Shown here piece after piece: positions 21,401 through 30,740 of a stretch of 30,740 nt of DNA (the first letter of the stretch is position 1; each line of letters opens with the position of its first letter). The notes beneath the pieces are model-generated. The model saw only the letters and a list, made by a program, of their open reading frames with translations, searched no databases and had not been told where the DNA came from. A program made the translations under genes and the position numbers. The DNA is from Saccoglossus kowalevskii (taxonomy: Eukaryota; Hemichordata; Enteropneusta; Harrimaniidae), in NCBI RefSeq assembly GCF_000003605.2, contig NW_003140815.1, positions 204,239-234,978 on the forward strand, in the 5' to 3' direction.

Positions 21401-24400
21401 GGTTTCGTACAATAGGCCTTTCGTATGACCCCGTAAAGGTCACACATCCTGGTAATTTCTTGGGTTGAGAAATTTATTACCAATGAGAATTTTTCTGAAA
21501 TAATGTACAAAGTTATCGTCGAAGAACAAAAGGAGTTTAAATATTCGAATATTGAGGTTAAGTGCCATAAATTAGTGAGGTTATAGGACAATGCCACCCC
21601 ATCAAAAATGTCAGGATATGCGGCCTTTAGAAGTCATGCGTGTGACCCATTCCTCACCTCGAAGTAAGACGAATCCGCAACTGCAACAAGGTCGAACATC
21701 GATGTACTGTGCTCTAAGCCAGATTTCTCTCTCATAAAATCTAAAAAATCCTTTTAAATGAAACAAAAAACAATTTGTCGGGAGTGATATAGAATTTATT
21801 CTTTCTAAATAATTACAATATTGGTATGTACATGTACTAACAAAAAAGTATCATATTTACTCATTACCAGAGCAACGCACAATAGTCATAACCTTATCGT
21901 GTACACCCCTCTGGACTGTCAGTTGTTGCCATGGTGTTGGCACATACATTTTGTCATCCTTTTAATTTTCATTGCTATAAATTTTCGAAAGTTTAAGATT
22001 TCAAGGCATTCGACGGTCACTGAATTCACTGAAAAACCCAAGAATAATAATAAATTGAAGATAAATTGAAAAATATGTACATATACATAAAATTCATGCT
22101 ATTCTATAAAATAATGAGGTCAAAGTTCAGAGTGGTTTCTCTGTGGCTCAACTTATGAAAAGTGATAAACTCTCTATCCCCCCAAAAATAATGTTTACAT
22201 GCAGCTCAAGTGATTTGAACAGTTTTTTAGATTAGCATTAGATTAGCACTTAATATTTGAGATGACAATGGACGTTTTGTCCCGCTGTCTTAGATGGAAA
22301 GATAGACGTATAGTTTTAGCTTTTTAATAGGTAAATGATTGTTTTGAAAATGAGCCAATAGTGGATTTGATGGTAAGCGAATATTGCATTGTCCAGCTTA
22401 AGGGTAGCAAAAGGTTACGCTATGCTAAGTTGCGTTCGGACTGGAGTGTACATACATACGTACATACTGAAGTTTTTTTGCAATGTGATATAATAATGAC
22501 AGATGGTTTTGAATTATAACTGGTCTGTTTCTATGTAAAAAGAAAAATAAACCAAAAAACAAACAAATGAAATTTATACAAATCTTCAGATTGGGGGGGG
22601 GGGGGTTCTTATGAACCAAATGAAAACTCATTGAATCCGGATCTAACTGGATGATTACTTTCAATGATTAATTACTAATGCTCGTCAATTTGTTGATTCA
22701 GTCGGCCATTTTATGTGACAGTCATATCCGCTCCTTGGATTCACTTTCATAGATTTTAATTTTTTCTTGAGACACTTGATCAATTTTGTTTAAATGTGAT
22801 ACAAAACCAAGTATAAAATAATAGGTTTGATATTCATGCCAATTTGTTTTTGGTGTGAATGAAATTCTCGTGGCACCATTTTCTATTTCTCAATTGTAAA
22901 TTCTGCCAATTAAAAACACGTAATATATTTGGACTATCTGAAATTTTAACCTGTTATGATTTAGCTCCATTTTTGGAATCCAAATCACCTGACTATTTTA
23001 TAAGATTGTGAATCTGGTCAGAATTTAGAAGTTTATGTTGCAATATTTTGTCGAATTTAATCAACAAAATATAGCCTTTTCAACTGTTAAACACAAAAGA
23101 CACCTGCGCTTCCAGGGACATTGCTCCTTTGATTAAATGCGACTGTCGATCAGTTTTGTAGTGTAAACCTGGAAAAAACGTACTTTTATATTTAGAACTT
23201 AACGTCTACGTCACGTGCGTACCTTCCCCACTGACAGCAATATGATTGTCTTTCGACATTGCTCATTGAATTCTGCTACCTTCTAAGTTGGAACCATTGT
23301 TATGACTGTTCAATTGAAATAGCTATGGACTAACAATGAGTTTGAACAATGAACGACCCGTTACAAGAACATATATTTACAAGGGATGAGACTTCAGAAC
23401 ACCCTTGGATACTGAATGGAGAGTTACACAACTCGGGCTTGCAAGTTCGTAAGTCGGACGAATCTCGTTCACCATTGATTCACTCCTTTACCTGAACTTT
23501 CGTCACCTTGTGGACTAACAAACAGTATCATATCAGTCGTGGATCGAATCTACTAAGCGTTGCATACTGAACTATTCGTATCTCTTCAATGTATATACCC
23601 TTACTGCCCGGTAACGATTCCCGTACGTATTTCTAGCCTACCTACTTATTGAGCTAATAGTTTACGATTGTTGAGTTCCCCAAACTCGGTAGAAACCCTG
23701 ACCACAGTAGCACAATCACATAAGTCTTGCTGAGCCCATGTTGTGTACTGATGTCCCTATTAAAATACATGCCTTATTTGTTTTCTCGTACTGCCTAACC
23801 ACTTCGCTCTTCTTTGCTTCGTCTAGAAGAGCAAGATATTTCGGACATGGAGGAAATCCTATGAGCTGAAACAAACAAAACACAGTGAATTACTAGAAGC
23901 TAAAGAAGGGATTTTGTGCGCTGACGTATATTGTGTTATCATGTCAAGTGACGTCACAACAAAAATATGTTATATTTATATTCACGGGATATGTTTTCAT
24001 CATGGAAATTAAGACAAATATTAATATACAAATTATAAAAAATAAATAGGACAAATTATAAATGACAAAACTTACACAATCCATCGTTACCATTGTAGTG
24101 TGTATTGGTATTGGTTGCCATGTTAACACATCTTCCGGAAACCATACTTCTTTTCCCTTTGGAGGATATAAGCCAGCCATGTTGCACTGTGCAGACATCA
24201 GTGTCCTGTCTATATCAGTACTACGCGCATAGATCTCATTTGAATTGTACGTTGTATTTATAAGAATGTCACCATACCTATTACGTAACCACTCACCAAG
24301 GTAATAATGCTGCAATCTGCCAATCTAAGGAAATATACCGTCCCGAGACAGTTTAGTTTTAGCGTAGTGGTAGGTGATAAAACGAGTCCTCGCAGAATGT

Positions 24401-27400
24401 TTACGTGTGAATAACTGCAATAACGATATGACCAACACAAATTTAAGCAAAAATCAAAGTTCCCTTTGTTTTTATAAGCACAGACTGTGCTTCGGGTGTA
24501 AAGCATTCCTGGTCTATAAGATATACATTTTGTAATCATTTTTCGGGGGGTCAGCATGTTTTAAAATATAATGATGGGGTGGGTCACCCACTTTTTTTTA
24601 TTTGATAGGGGGTGGGTCAACTGAGATTTACGGCTGGCAAAATGGAATCTGCTGACCCCCCCCCCCCCAGGGTGAAGTAACTGACCAATCCCTTAGATAG
24701 ACAATTCGTCTTAAAAAGTGAGTTGGTGTTTATTTTGTGGCCATCCTGTGATGATTAATTTTTTGAAGTTGCCTCATCATCTTCTGTATCATCACAGACC
24801 TTATCGAGTCACTCTTCTTTCATTGGCTAGTAACTAAACATATTGATTCTGTCGATTTTTTCGTCGGTTTCGTAAATCAAGGAAATACTAGCTGTTATGG
24901 CACGCCTGATTGGCTGAAAATGAGTCTGCGCACTTGGTTCACCCAGAACTCTATGCGAATCCCCTTGATTCTGGCTGCTGGCCATTTTCGTTCATGACAT
25001 CGTCGGATATCACCAGAAAACGCGGGATTTGCGCAGTTTTTAATAAAACTAAGTTAGCGATTATGAACAATGGTTATTAACGTAACACCCGATCCCCTCT
25101 GAACTTTTTGTTTTGCATTTTAAGGTAAAAAATCGACATTTGAAACCGACATGATGTCGATTTCACTAGGTGCCATGAACACCACCATAAAGACTTTCCG
25201 TTTAAGACATTGTGAAATTCTTTCGTTTCTGGGGAGAAAATACTCTGAAAAAACTAACTTCGACAAGATAATTCAGAAAATTATATTAAGAATAATTCAT
25301 AACGAAATGTATTTCTTATGCATTCATATATAATTTTCATAATTACCGATTACACAAGAATATTACAGAAAAAGGGATAATTTGCTATATTCACTATATG
25401 TCTGCCTTCTATTTGGCTTGAATTATGACTGAAAGAAGCTGAATAAAATTACAAACTATGTAGTGTGTCCAATAACTCATGTATGCACAGCAACTTTAAT
25501 AAATATAATTTTACTTGTTAAAATACTGTATGTTTCTGCATAAAAACGAAAGAATTTCATGTCGAAAACGGAAAGTCTTTATCGCAGTGTTCGTGTTTCA
25601 TAATTTGTTCATTTATATGTGTATAGCGGATGACTTTTTAAAAAAAAATAGTATTTATTGATTTTTAGCTCCCAAGTGACTGTGGATTCTTCATCGACTA
25701 GATGCCAGTATGCAGACCATAGATCAACTTTAGTAATTAATACATTCTGTAAAGCTTCCATTTAACGTAAGCGTTACCTCATTCTGAGGTCACTTTTTAC
25801 AGTCCATATATTACTCCTTTAGCGATTTGACAATAATAATAATAATAATCACGTATTCAAATTCAATCTGACCAAACCAGAATTGATACTGTGTTAGTTT
25901 TAATTAATTATAATGAATTAATTAAACATTATCCAATCAACGCAAGCACTTTATTTTGAATAAGTCTACAGGCGAGGTTGCTAAGTCACGTGAATGCATG
26001 CACGCCCATTATAGAAGAAAACAATGTTTAGCTCTTGAGCCAATCGAATTTGACGGCATGAAATCTGTTAATTAGTATTTAGAATGTGTTATAAATTTAT
26101 AAACAAAGGTACAGCCTTCTGCCTTCCACTGTATTCTCGGGGCGGACATCCGGGCATTTTCAGCGCATGGAAAATCATCACGGTGAAAACAAAGGCCGAA
26201 AACTCTCAGAAAACGGTACTTTGTGATGGTTGTTGAGTCTCCCCTGAACAGTGTAACAAGATTTCCCCTGTTTGTGTAACGCATATAAATTTGGTTGTTC
26301 AGGATTACTTCAAAGTTTAGTTCCTGTTGTTTTCTCGAATTTTCACCGGCTCTTCGCTCGGCGTTCCGCCTTTCTCAGCAGCGCGCGCAGAGCCCATAGA
26401 AATACTTGGTACAGTGGTGAGCGTCTTAGCAACGTGGAACGTCTTGTGACGTAGCTTCGCCCCCGAGGATACCATGATATATAATAAGTAATGTACCTCT
26501 GATAATATAAATACTTACATTTGTCAGCTGGCCCAATCTTAGAGGCCATGTACTGGGAGATCGTGAGTCAGTTGGATAGTTGGACATTGGAGCTCGGTTG
26601 CCATGACGGTAAAACTAAAAATAAAACAACTCTGCGTATAATGTTATAATACTCTTATTTTTGTCTCAGTACACGGACTTTGTGTCGAATTTATTTCTGA
26701 GACAAGCGTAATAACACTGACAGAAATCTGAGTGATATGTTCGGTACAGACTCATAAATTGGACAATTATTATTCATAAATCACCTTACTACGCTCGGTC
26801 ATAGGTATGCGAATAGCCTACACGCAGGTAAACGTGCGAGACTGTCCAAAACATACACGAATCTGTAAGCGTTCATTATGAAACAGTACTTTGAAGTGAC
26901 ATAGAATTATTTTCACTAATCACAATATATGGACATGACAGATAAATTCCCTTCATCTTTATCTATATTTATAAATTGCAATGACTGTTAAATCAAGTCA
27001 GCCAATCAGCGAGCACAGAGCGCAACGATGTAACTTTAAAACGTTCCAATGTTGTTCAATCAGCCGCCAGCAACCTTTTGTTTCTGTTTGAATTGTGAAA
27101 TTTATAAAGATGAAGGCTTTGCCTTTGTTGTGCCCGTATACTCTACCTCATAAATCCTTGTCACAATTCATATATTTTACAGCTACATATAGAACGTTAT
27201 TATAAAAAAAAAACATCAAACAAATATTTATTTTACTTAATAGAAAAGTAAAAATATATCTAATAACATATTTCCACTACAGCGTAAAAAGTATTTCAGT
27301 ATTAAAAGTTCCCATTGACCGATTGAATAATATTTGAAAGGATGAATTGAATTGCCGAATGAATGTGAATTTGCCTCCGATTGAATTTGCCACCGATCGG

Positions 27401-27927
27401 ATAGAAACGATAACCCCGAATAAAGCTAAACAACCACATTCGACTAATGAATAAATACAATTACACAATAACCGTACAAATATTGTGTAATGAACAAATA
27501 TGACAAAAAATGATGTTAGCCAGAATATGTTCCAGTAAACGTGCGATTATCAGCATCGGATTATTTGGGGATTAACTGTAACAAAACAACTGGACCAACG
27601 ACATTCAATCAAAGACAATCTCTTTCTATTGTCTTTGATTCATTGAAAATGACTTTTAATTTTTACAATGTATTCTTCTGTCGATTAACCACCGGACCTG
27701 CCTGCCTGGTATTGTACGTACCCAATGCCCCTGGGATGGCCGCGATGCGTCCGATACACTGCCAATATGATTTCAATTTAAGCCATTATAATATTCACCG
27801 TTGATCGATCGTTAATGTGGGTATAACTTACCACGTGAACCATTTCCAAAGTTCTCTCGGCGGTGCACGTCGACAAAGCGACACACAAAACAATAACAAT
27901 CAATTCCACATAAACGTGTGTAATCAT
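18169..27927 (-). CDS. Gene C: secreted histidine acid phosphatase (ACP2/ACP3-like), 394 aa, 9 exons, with QD in place of catalytic HD
   Basis: Minus-strand join of 27927-27832, 26614-26519, 24324-24076, 23865-23769, 21740-21658, 21003-20874, 20259-20171, 19720-19608 and 18400-18169 is open for 1185 nt, all GT-AG. The family hydrolyses phosphomonoesters at acid pH through a phosphohistidine in lysosomes or outside the cell. Residues 1-23 are a signal peptide. RHGNRAP at 35-41 is the RHGxRxP nucleophile motif; R98 in RSTDIDRT is the phosphate-binding Arg; WQPIPIH and the ECQTHC cysteine pair match ACP2/ACP3. The usual His-Asp proton-donor pair is Gln281-Asp282. N-glycosylation sequons occur at N87, N219, N270 and N328. 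There is no C-terminal membrane anchor, so secretion is likely (prostatic-type rather than ACP2-type). Length fits the family. Confidence 0.94.
19093..19244. mobile_element. Foldback element with about 50-bp imperfect inverted arms, gene C intron 8
   Basis: 19093-19143 and 19196-19244 are inverted copies at roughly three-quarters identity, with exact blocks AAATCTCGC / GCGAGATTT and AACGC / GCGTT. The spacer is about 50 bp. It looks like an old MITE of a different family from the TTAA elements. Confidence 0.55.
19419..19572. mobile_element. TTAA-flanked MITE, family 1, copy 2 (gene C intron 8)
   Basis: 154 bp from TTAAAGCGGGG to CCCGCTTTAA. It is the reverse complement of the 9489-9650 copy at high identity (shared CGCTTGGGACTCAATTCCCG and GTCGTCACCTGCGCATGCG). 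It ends only about 35 bp from gene C exon 8, so it sits next to the splice donor. Confidence 0.85.
19608..19720 (-). CDS. Gene C exon 8: QD in place of HD (residues 281-317)
   Basis: Acceptor TTTTTTTCAG, donor GTAACA. Opens Gln-Asp-Ser (codons CAA GAT TCG), then MISCILNALGVFNN, PPPASCVMIELHK. PASC matches the conserved PYASCH region. Asp282 is kept, but His is Gln. Confidence 0.9.
20171..20259 (-). CDS. Gene C exon 7 (residues 251-280)
   Basis: Acceptor TTCTAG, donor GTAAGT. Encodes GVLLNEIADNMIAKARS and YKMYSYAG. The intron falls exactly before the catalytic pair, so the donor acid residue is in the next exon. Confidence 0.9.
20874..21003 (-). CDS. Gene C exon 6 (residues 208-250)
   Basis: Acceptor TTCATAG, donor GTGAGG. 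Encodes KVGNKPLPEWFNSSIFDKLM and a helix ending MKRFCK; LPEW corresponds to the conserved LPSW. Leaves in phase 1. Confidence 0.9.
21658..21740 (-). CDS. Gene C exon 5 (residues 180-207)
   Basis: Acceptor TTTTTTAG, donor GTGAGG. Encodes YFMREKSGLEHSTSMFDLV and ends SSYFE, matching the KLSGL segment of the family. Leaves in phase 0. Confidence 0.88.
23769..23865 (-). CDS. Gene C exon 4 (residues 148-179)
   Basis: Acceptor TTTCAG. The donor is the weak GTATTT (a nearby GC donor would break the frame). Encodes LIGFPPCPKYLALLDEAKK, aligning with the NCPRF region of human ACP3. Leaves in phase 1. Confidence 0.85.
24076..24324 (-). CDS. Gene C exon 3: RSTDIDR phosphate-binding region (residues 65-147)
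   Basis: Acceptor CCTTAG, donor GTAAGT, phase 0. Encodes LQHYYLGEWLRNRYGDIL, YARSTDIDRTLMSAQCNM, LYPPKGKEVW and LTWQPIPIHT, in the order seen in prostatic and lysosomal acid phosphatases. Confidence 0.95.
24545..24669. mobile_element. Small element with GGGGGGTCAGCA inverted ends, gene C intron 2
   Basis: GGGGGGTCAGCA near 24545 and TGCTGACCCCCC from 24650 are exact inverted repeats about 90 bp apart, with an internal palindrome GGGTCACCC. The right end runs into a long poly-C tract. It is MITE-like; no target duplication identified. Confidence 0.45.
25187..25582. mobile_element. 396-bp element with about 40-bp inverted ends, gene C intron 2
   Basis: 25187-25228 and 25544-25582 are inverted copies (ATAAAGACTTTCCGTTT and GAAATTCTTTCGTTT blocks exact, a few indels between). 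The interior is AT-rich and has no convincing coding capacity. It is a non-autonomous inverted-repeat transposon. Confidence 0.65.
26519..26614 (-). CDS. Gene C exon 2: catalytic RHGNRAP motif (residues 33-64)
   Basis: Acceptor TAGTTTTAG-type, donor GTAAGT, phase 0 at both ends. Encodes FYRHGNRAPMSNYPTD and TWPLRLGQLTN. It carries the nucleophile His36 with Arg35 and Arg39. The more usual RHGDRSP reads NRAP. Confidence 0.92.
26950..27118. mobile_element. Dispersed miniature element, copy 2 (gene C intron 1)
   Basis: CCTTCATCTTTAT and ATAAAGATGAAGG are inverted ends, with TTTATAAATT on both sides. The interior shares AGCCAATCAGCGAGCACAG and CGCAACGA with the copy at 4775-4892. It is a non-autonomous MITE-like repeat. 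Confidence 0.6.
27832..27927 (-). CDS. Gene C exon 1: signal peptide (residues 1-32)
   Basis: ATG at 27927-27925 in the context caaaATG. Encodes MITHVYVELIVIVLCVALS, then TCTAERTLEMVHV; cleavage is likely near Ala23. Donor GTAAGT, phase 0. The next exon continues directly into FYRHG. Confidence 0.88.
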
Positions 27928-30740
27928 TTTGACTGCACCAGACGCTATGATGTAAACTTACCCGTCGTGCATTGCCGGATTTACGGAAAGTACTGGTCGG
28001 AATAATACACGTGTGGTACGTCACAATACTATGAACGGCTATTCGTGGATTCGTTTAAACACAGTTGCTGTATATCGTAGGTGATATACGTGGTGTATTA
28101 CATTAAACTTAATGAGCAATGACTTTTGATTATATTGTTATAGTGAATCTTTACAACAGAAATTCGAAAATAACGGCGGCAGTTCCAAAAATGCCTGTGT
28201 TAAAAATGTAAAAATGTTTATCGATGACCTTTGTGTATAGCCACGCCTGTATTATGTGAAAACTTGGGAGGGAGAGGGTTGCCACTGCAGTCACCAGTCA
28301 CAGGCCACAAGTTTTGAAGCTAGTGTCACAGTTGTAAGCTTTTTTTTCTGTTGTTGGTTGTTTATCGGAATCATTCAGGACACACGGTATAGTTGTAGTT
28401 ATAATACACGCCATTTATTGTGAAGGATTCTATCACTCCCGTCTTTTTGTAACCGAAAACCGCCAATTAAAACAACCTAATAGAAACAAATAAACAAAAA
28501 TAACAGTAAATAAAATATACATATAAAAAATATATATATAATTATATACCAATATCGGATTTCAATAATATTAGTCGTTAATATTACGTCATTGTAAATA
28601 TACTGATACTAAAAATAGATAAACATTGATCGAGGAGTCCAGACCATACATTTTCAAATTTTTAGAGTTTCAATAACAACGGATTGTGATATTATTTTGA
28701 AATAGTATCATTTTAGATGAATTTTAGCCAAGGCGTAGTCATTACTACTTTACGCATCCTAATTAATGTTTGACCCTGTCCTAAAAGGTCACTATATTGT
28801 GTTACTATTATTGTGGCGATTAACTAGTCAGTCAAGGATTGTAATCTGCCGTTGGAAATTTGTCGAAAGTGGTTTGTTAACTTTAAACATTTATTTAGAT
28901 ATAAATATATCATAATTGAGGTTTTTGCAAAAAGAAATTACATTTTTTTTAAATGTGACTTCATCAACAACATTTTGAAAAAAGGCAATTATGAAAAGAA
29001 TGCAAATAATAATACATATAATTGAAGCTCGTTTAATGATATAAATGATTATGAATCCGTTCATTCAATAGTTACAGAAGGTTTCCATGGTAACTTCATT
29101 TATTGAACCAATTATAATATATCACTTAGTTTAATAAACAGAAAAAAAGTGCCAGGTAATTAAATATATCAAGTTAAAGCTCACATAAATTGTTAGCAAA
29201 TAATTATGTAAATTACACTAATAGTTATGTAAATTTGAATAATGGTGATTTGCATTAACTCATAAAATGTCGACATTGATATTGTACGCGCCAGATAGAT
29301 TAAAAAGCGTGGAGCATATAAAAACACAAAATTATTTAATAATACTTAAAGGGCGGCAGTCGTCGTGCCGCGTCCTGTTCGATATGGGACTCATGGCGAC
29401 GTATACAACGCGTGTAAGACATTGTTTATTTACATGAAATTCGAACACGCGCTGCGCGACGACCACCGCGCTTTAACATTTACGAATCCGCTACCTCCGC
29501 TAATGTGTGTAAATAAGGATGTGTTAAAGCTGCAGATTTTTACATGTGTTTTCAAGTTTATAGCGCTGTTCAAATGCTCCAATATAACTATATAGGCAGT
29601 TGTTATAGTGTCTATGGTACAACGAACCACTTTCTCCAAACTCAGTTTATAAGTTGGTGGCGTCCTTTTCGACACGTGCGTTCCGTCACTATCCTGGCAC
29701 TAAAACCTTAGAAAATGAAACCCGATACCCTTTTTGGATTACGTTTTTGGTTTTAGTTGTTTTTCATAATTGTTTCTTCTGAACTTATTTTTTGTTTTGA
29801 ACAGTTTTTGGGGCATTGTTTTTTTGTTTGTTCAGAAATGTGTGGTCCGCTGTATTCCAACTAGGTACGGTCCAACCGACTCTCCCTCGATTTCAGAGTT
29901 CTTAGCGCAAGCATGGAAGGTTAGTACCATAGAACTACCTTCTATGGCGCAAGCAAGCTATATACCTCTGCCACACATGACTTTTCACGCTATGATTTGC
30001 CACATATCAATACGCAAGTGTTGTTCGGTTATTCAAGACGGTGGCCCATACCCAGTTGGCAAGGAAACTATTAAATCTTTCTCTTCCCATACACTTTTCC
30101 ATAACTTCCACCTGTTTTAAACTGGTTACCGCGAACTCCGCCATCAAGCTTGGGGAGTGGTTCTAGCCCAGCAACTTAATTAGCACTGATCTCATCAATA
30201 GTATACATGTATTGAGAACAGTATATGCATGTGACAGATACAAATTTGGCGGTTTTAGAAAATGACAATTTAAATTGAAAAACGGTATAAAAGACGAAAT
30301 TTGTTTTGCCATTGCGTTGAGTACGGTATAAGAACAGAAATACCACGCAGCAAAGTATTGCTATTTCAACCACAATGAAAGGGACTTGGGTCTTATGTAT
30401 AACCTCCGAATATATCACCAATCATGACACAAATTCACTATCAATATGAATTGTTAACACGTTACTGTAAATAACCCAGTCCCAGTTAATAACTGTTGGC
30501 CGACATACTCAAGTTTTAGGATTTAAACTTTTTCTCTCAAAAAACATCCACCAAATTCTATAAGCTGACAAAATGTAATTTGAGGTATCTTGTGATTTGT
30601 GTATCCACTTTGAACATTATTGGTAATTGCGTTTATATATCTGCATCTTTAATAATTATTCATCCAATGCCACATCTGGTTATGTCAACTAATGTTGGAG
30701 AAACGAATCCGAAATAATAGTCCGATAATAGGCACTAAAA
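27928..30740. other. Upstream region of gene C, no gene supported
   Basis: AT-rich with a (TA)n-like stretch near 28525-28548 and one family 1 MITE. A plus-strand ORF at 29770-30120 and a short minus-strand ORF beginning ATGGCGGAG at about 30144 show no domain-like composition and no neighbouring exons. I see no gene here. Confidence 0.45.
29346..29476. mobile_element. TTAA-flanked MITE, family 1, short variant
   Basis: 131 bp from TTAAAGGGCGGCAGTCGTCG to CGACGACCACCGCGCTTTAA. The termini are inverted repeats and keep TTAA. The interior ATGAAATTCGAACACGCG links it to the 9811-9940 element. No transposase is present. Confidence 0.8.

Noticed and set aside
22590-22606. Poly-G run
   Set aside because: A homopolymer tract; no structure around it beyond low complexity.
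23380-23700. Possible tRNA-derived SINE or LTR in gene C intron 4
   Set aside because: A GGACGAATC motif faintly resembles a B box, but no A box, tRNA fold or terminal repeats could be found.
29770-30120. 116-aa plus-strand frame and a short minus-strand ATGGCGGAG frame near 30144
   Set aside because: A splice-like segment (29837-29920) was examined, but it encodes nothing recognisable and has no consistent neighbours.

Overview
This is a nuclear genome segment from an animal. It is AT-rich, all three genes are split by short to medium GT-AG introns, and it carries many small inverted-repeat elements. The gene content (a Death/TIR adaptor with a TIR domain containing the SYQW motif, next to a secreted histidine acid phosphatase) fits an invertebrate with a large innate-immune repertoire, such as a lophotrochozoan or an invertebrate deuterostome. 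That placement is inference; nothing in the sequence fixes the phylum.

Three multi-exon genes can be assembled with every splice phase consistent. Gene A (+, 872-7958, 11 coding exons, 614 aa) is an all-helical ARM/HEAT-like solenoid with a C-terminal coiled coil and no recognised family. Gene B (+, 10572-15130, 6 coding exons, 579 aa) is a Death-TIR-TIR protein with a basic Ser/Arg-rich linker and a C-terminal UBX-like (ubiquitin-fold) segment. This is the most unusual item in the window. Gene C (-, 27927-18169, 9 coding exons, 394 aa) is a secreted acid phosphatase of the ACP2/ACP3 (lysosomal/prostatic) histidine acid phosphatase family; its conserved catalytic His-Asp pair reads Gln-Asp. 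Genes A and B are head to tail, and B and C are convergent.

Region by region: 1-871 is upstream of gene A and has a CRE-like site and an E-box. 872-7958 is gene A; its introns carry a near-perfect 38-bp-arm hairpin and one copy of a dispersed element. 7959-8600 is the gene A 3' UTR. 8601-10571 is the gene B upstream region, holding a stem-loop and a cluster of CpG-rich TTAA-flanked miniature elements. 10572-15130 is gene B; its fourth intron holds a decayed tandem repeat and a probable solo LTR. 15131-18168 is intergenic or 3' UTR between the convergent genes. 18169-27927 is gene C, with at least four miniature elements in its introns. 27928-30740 is the gene C upstream region, with another TTAA element and no gene I can support.

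No tRNA, rRNA or CRISPR array was seen. Genes A and B may be related in function because a scaffold solenoid sits beside an immune adaptor, but the sequence does not show this.
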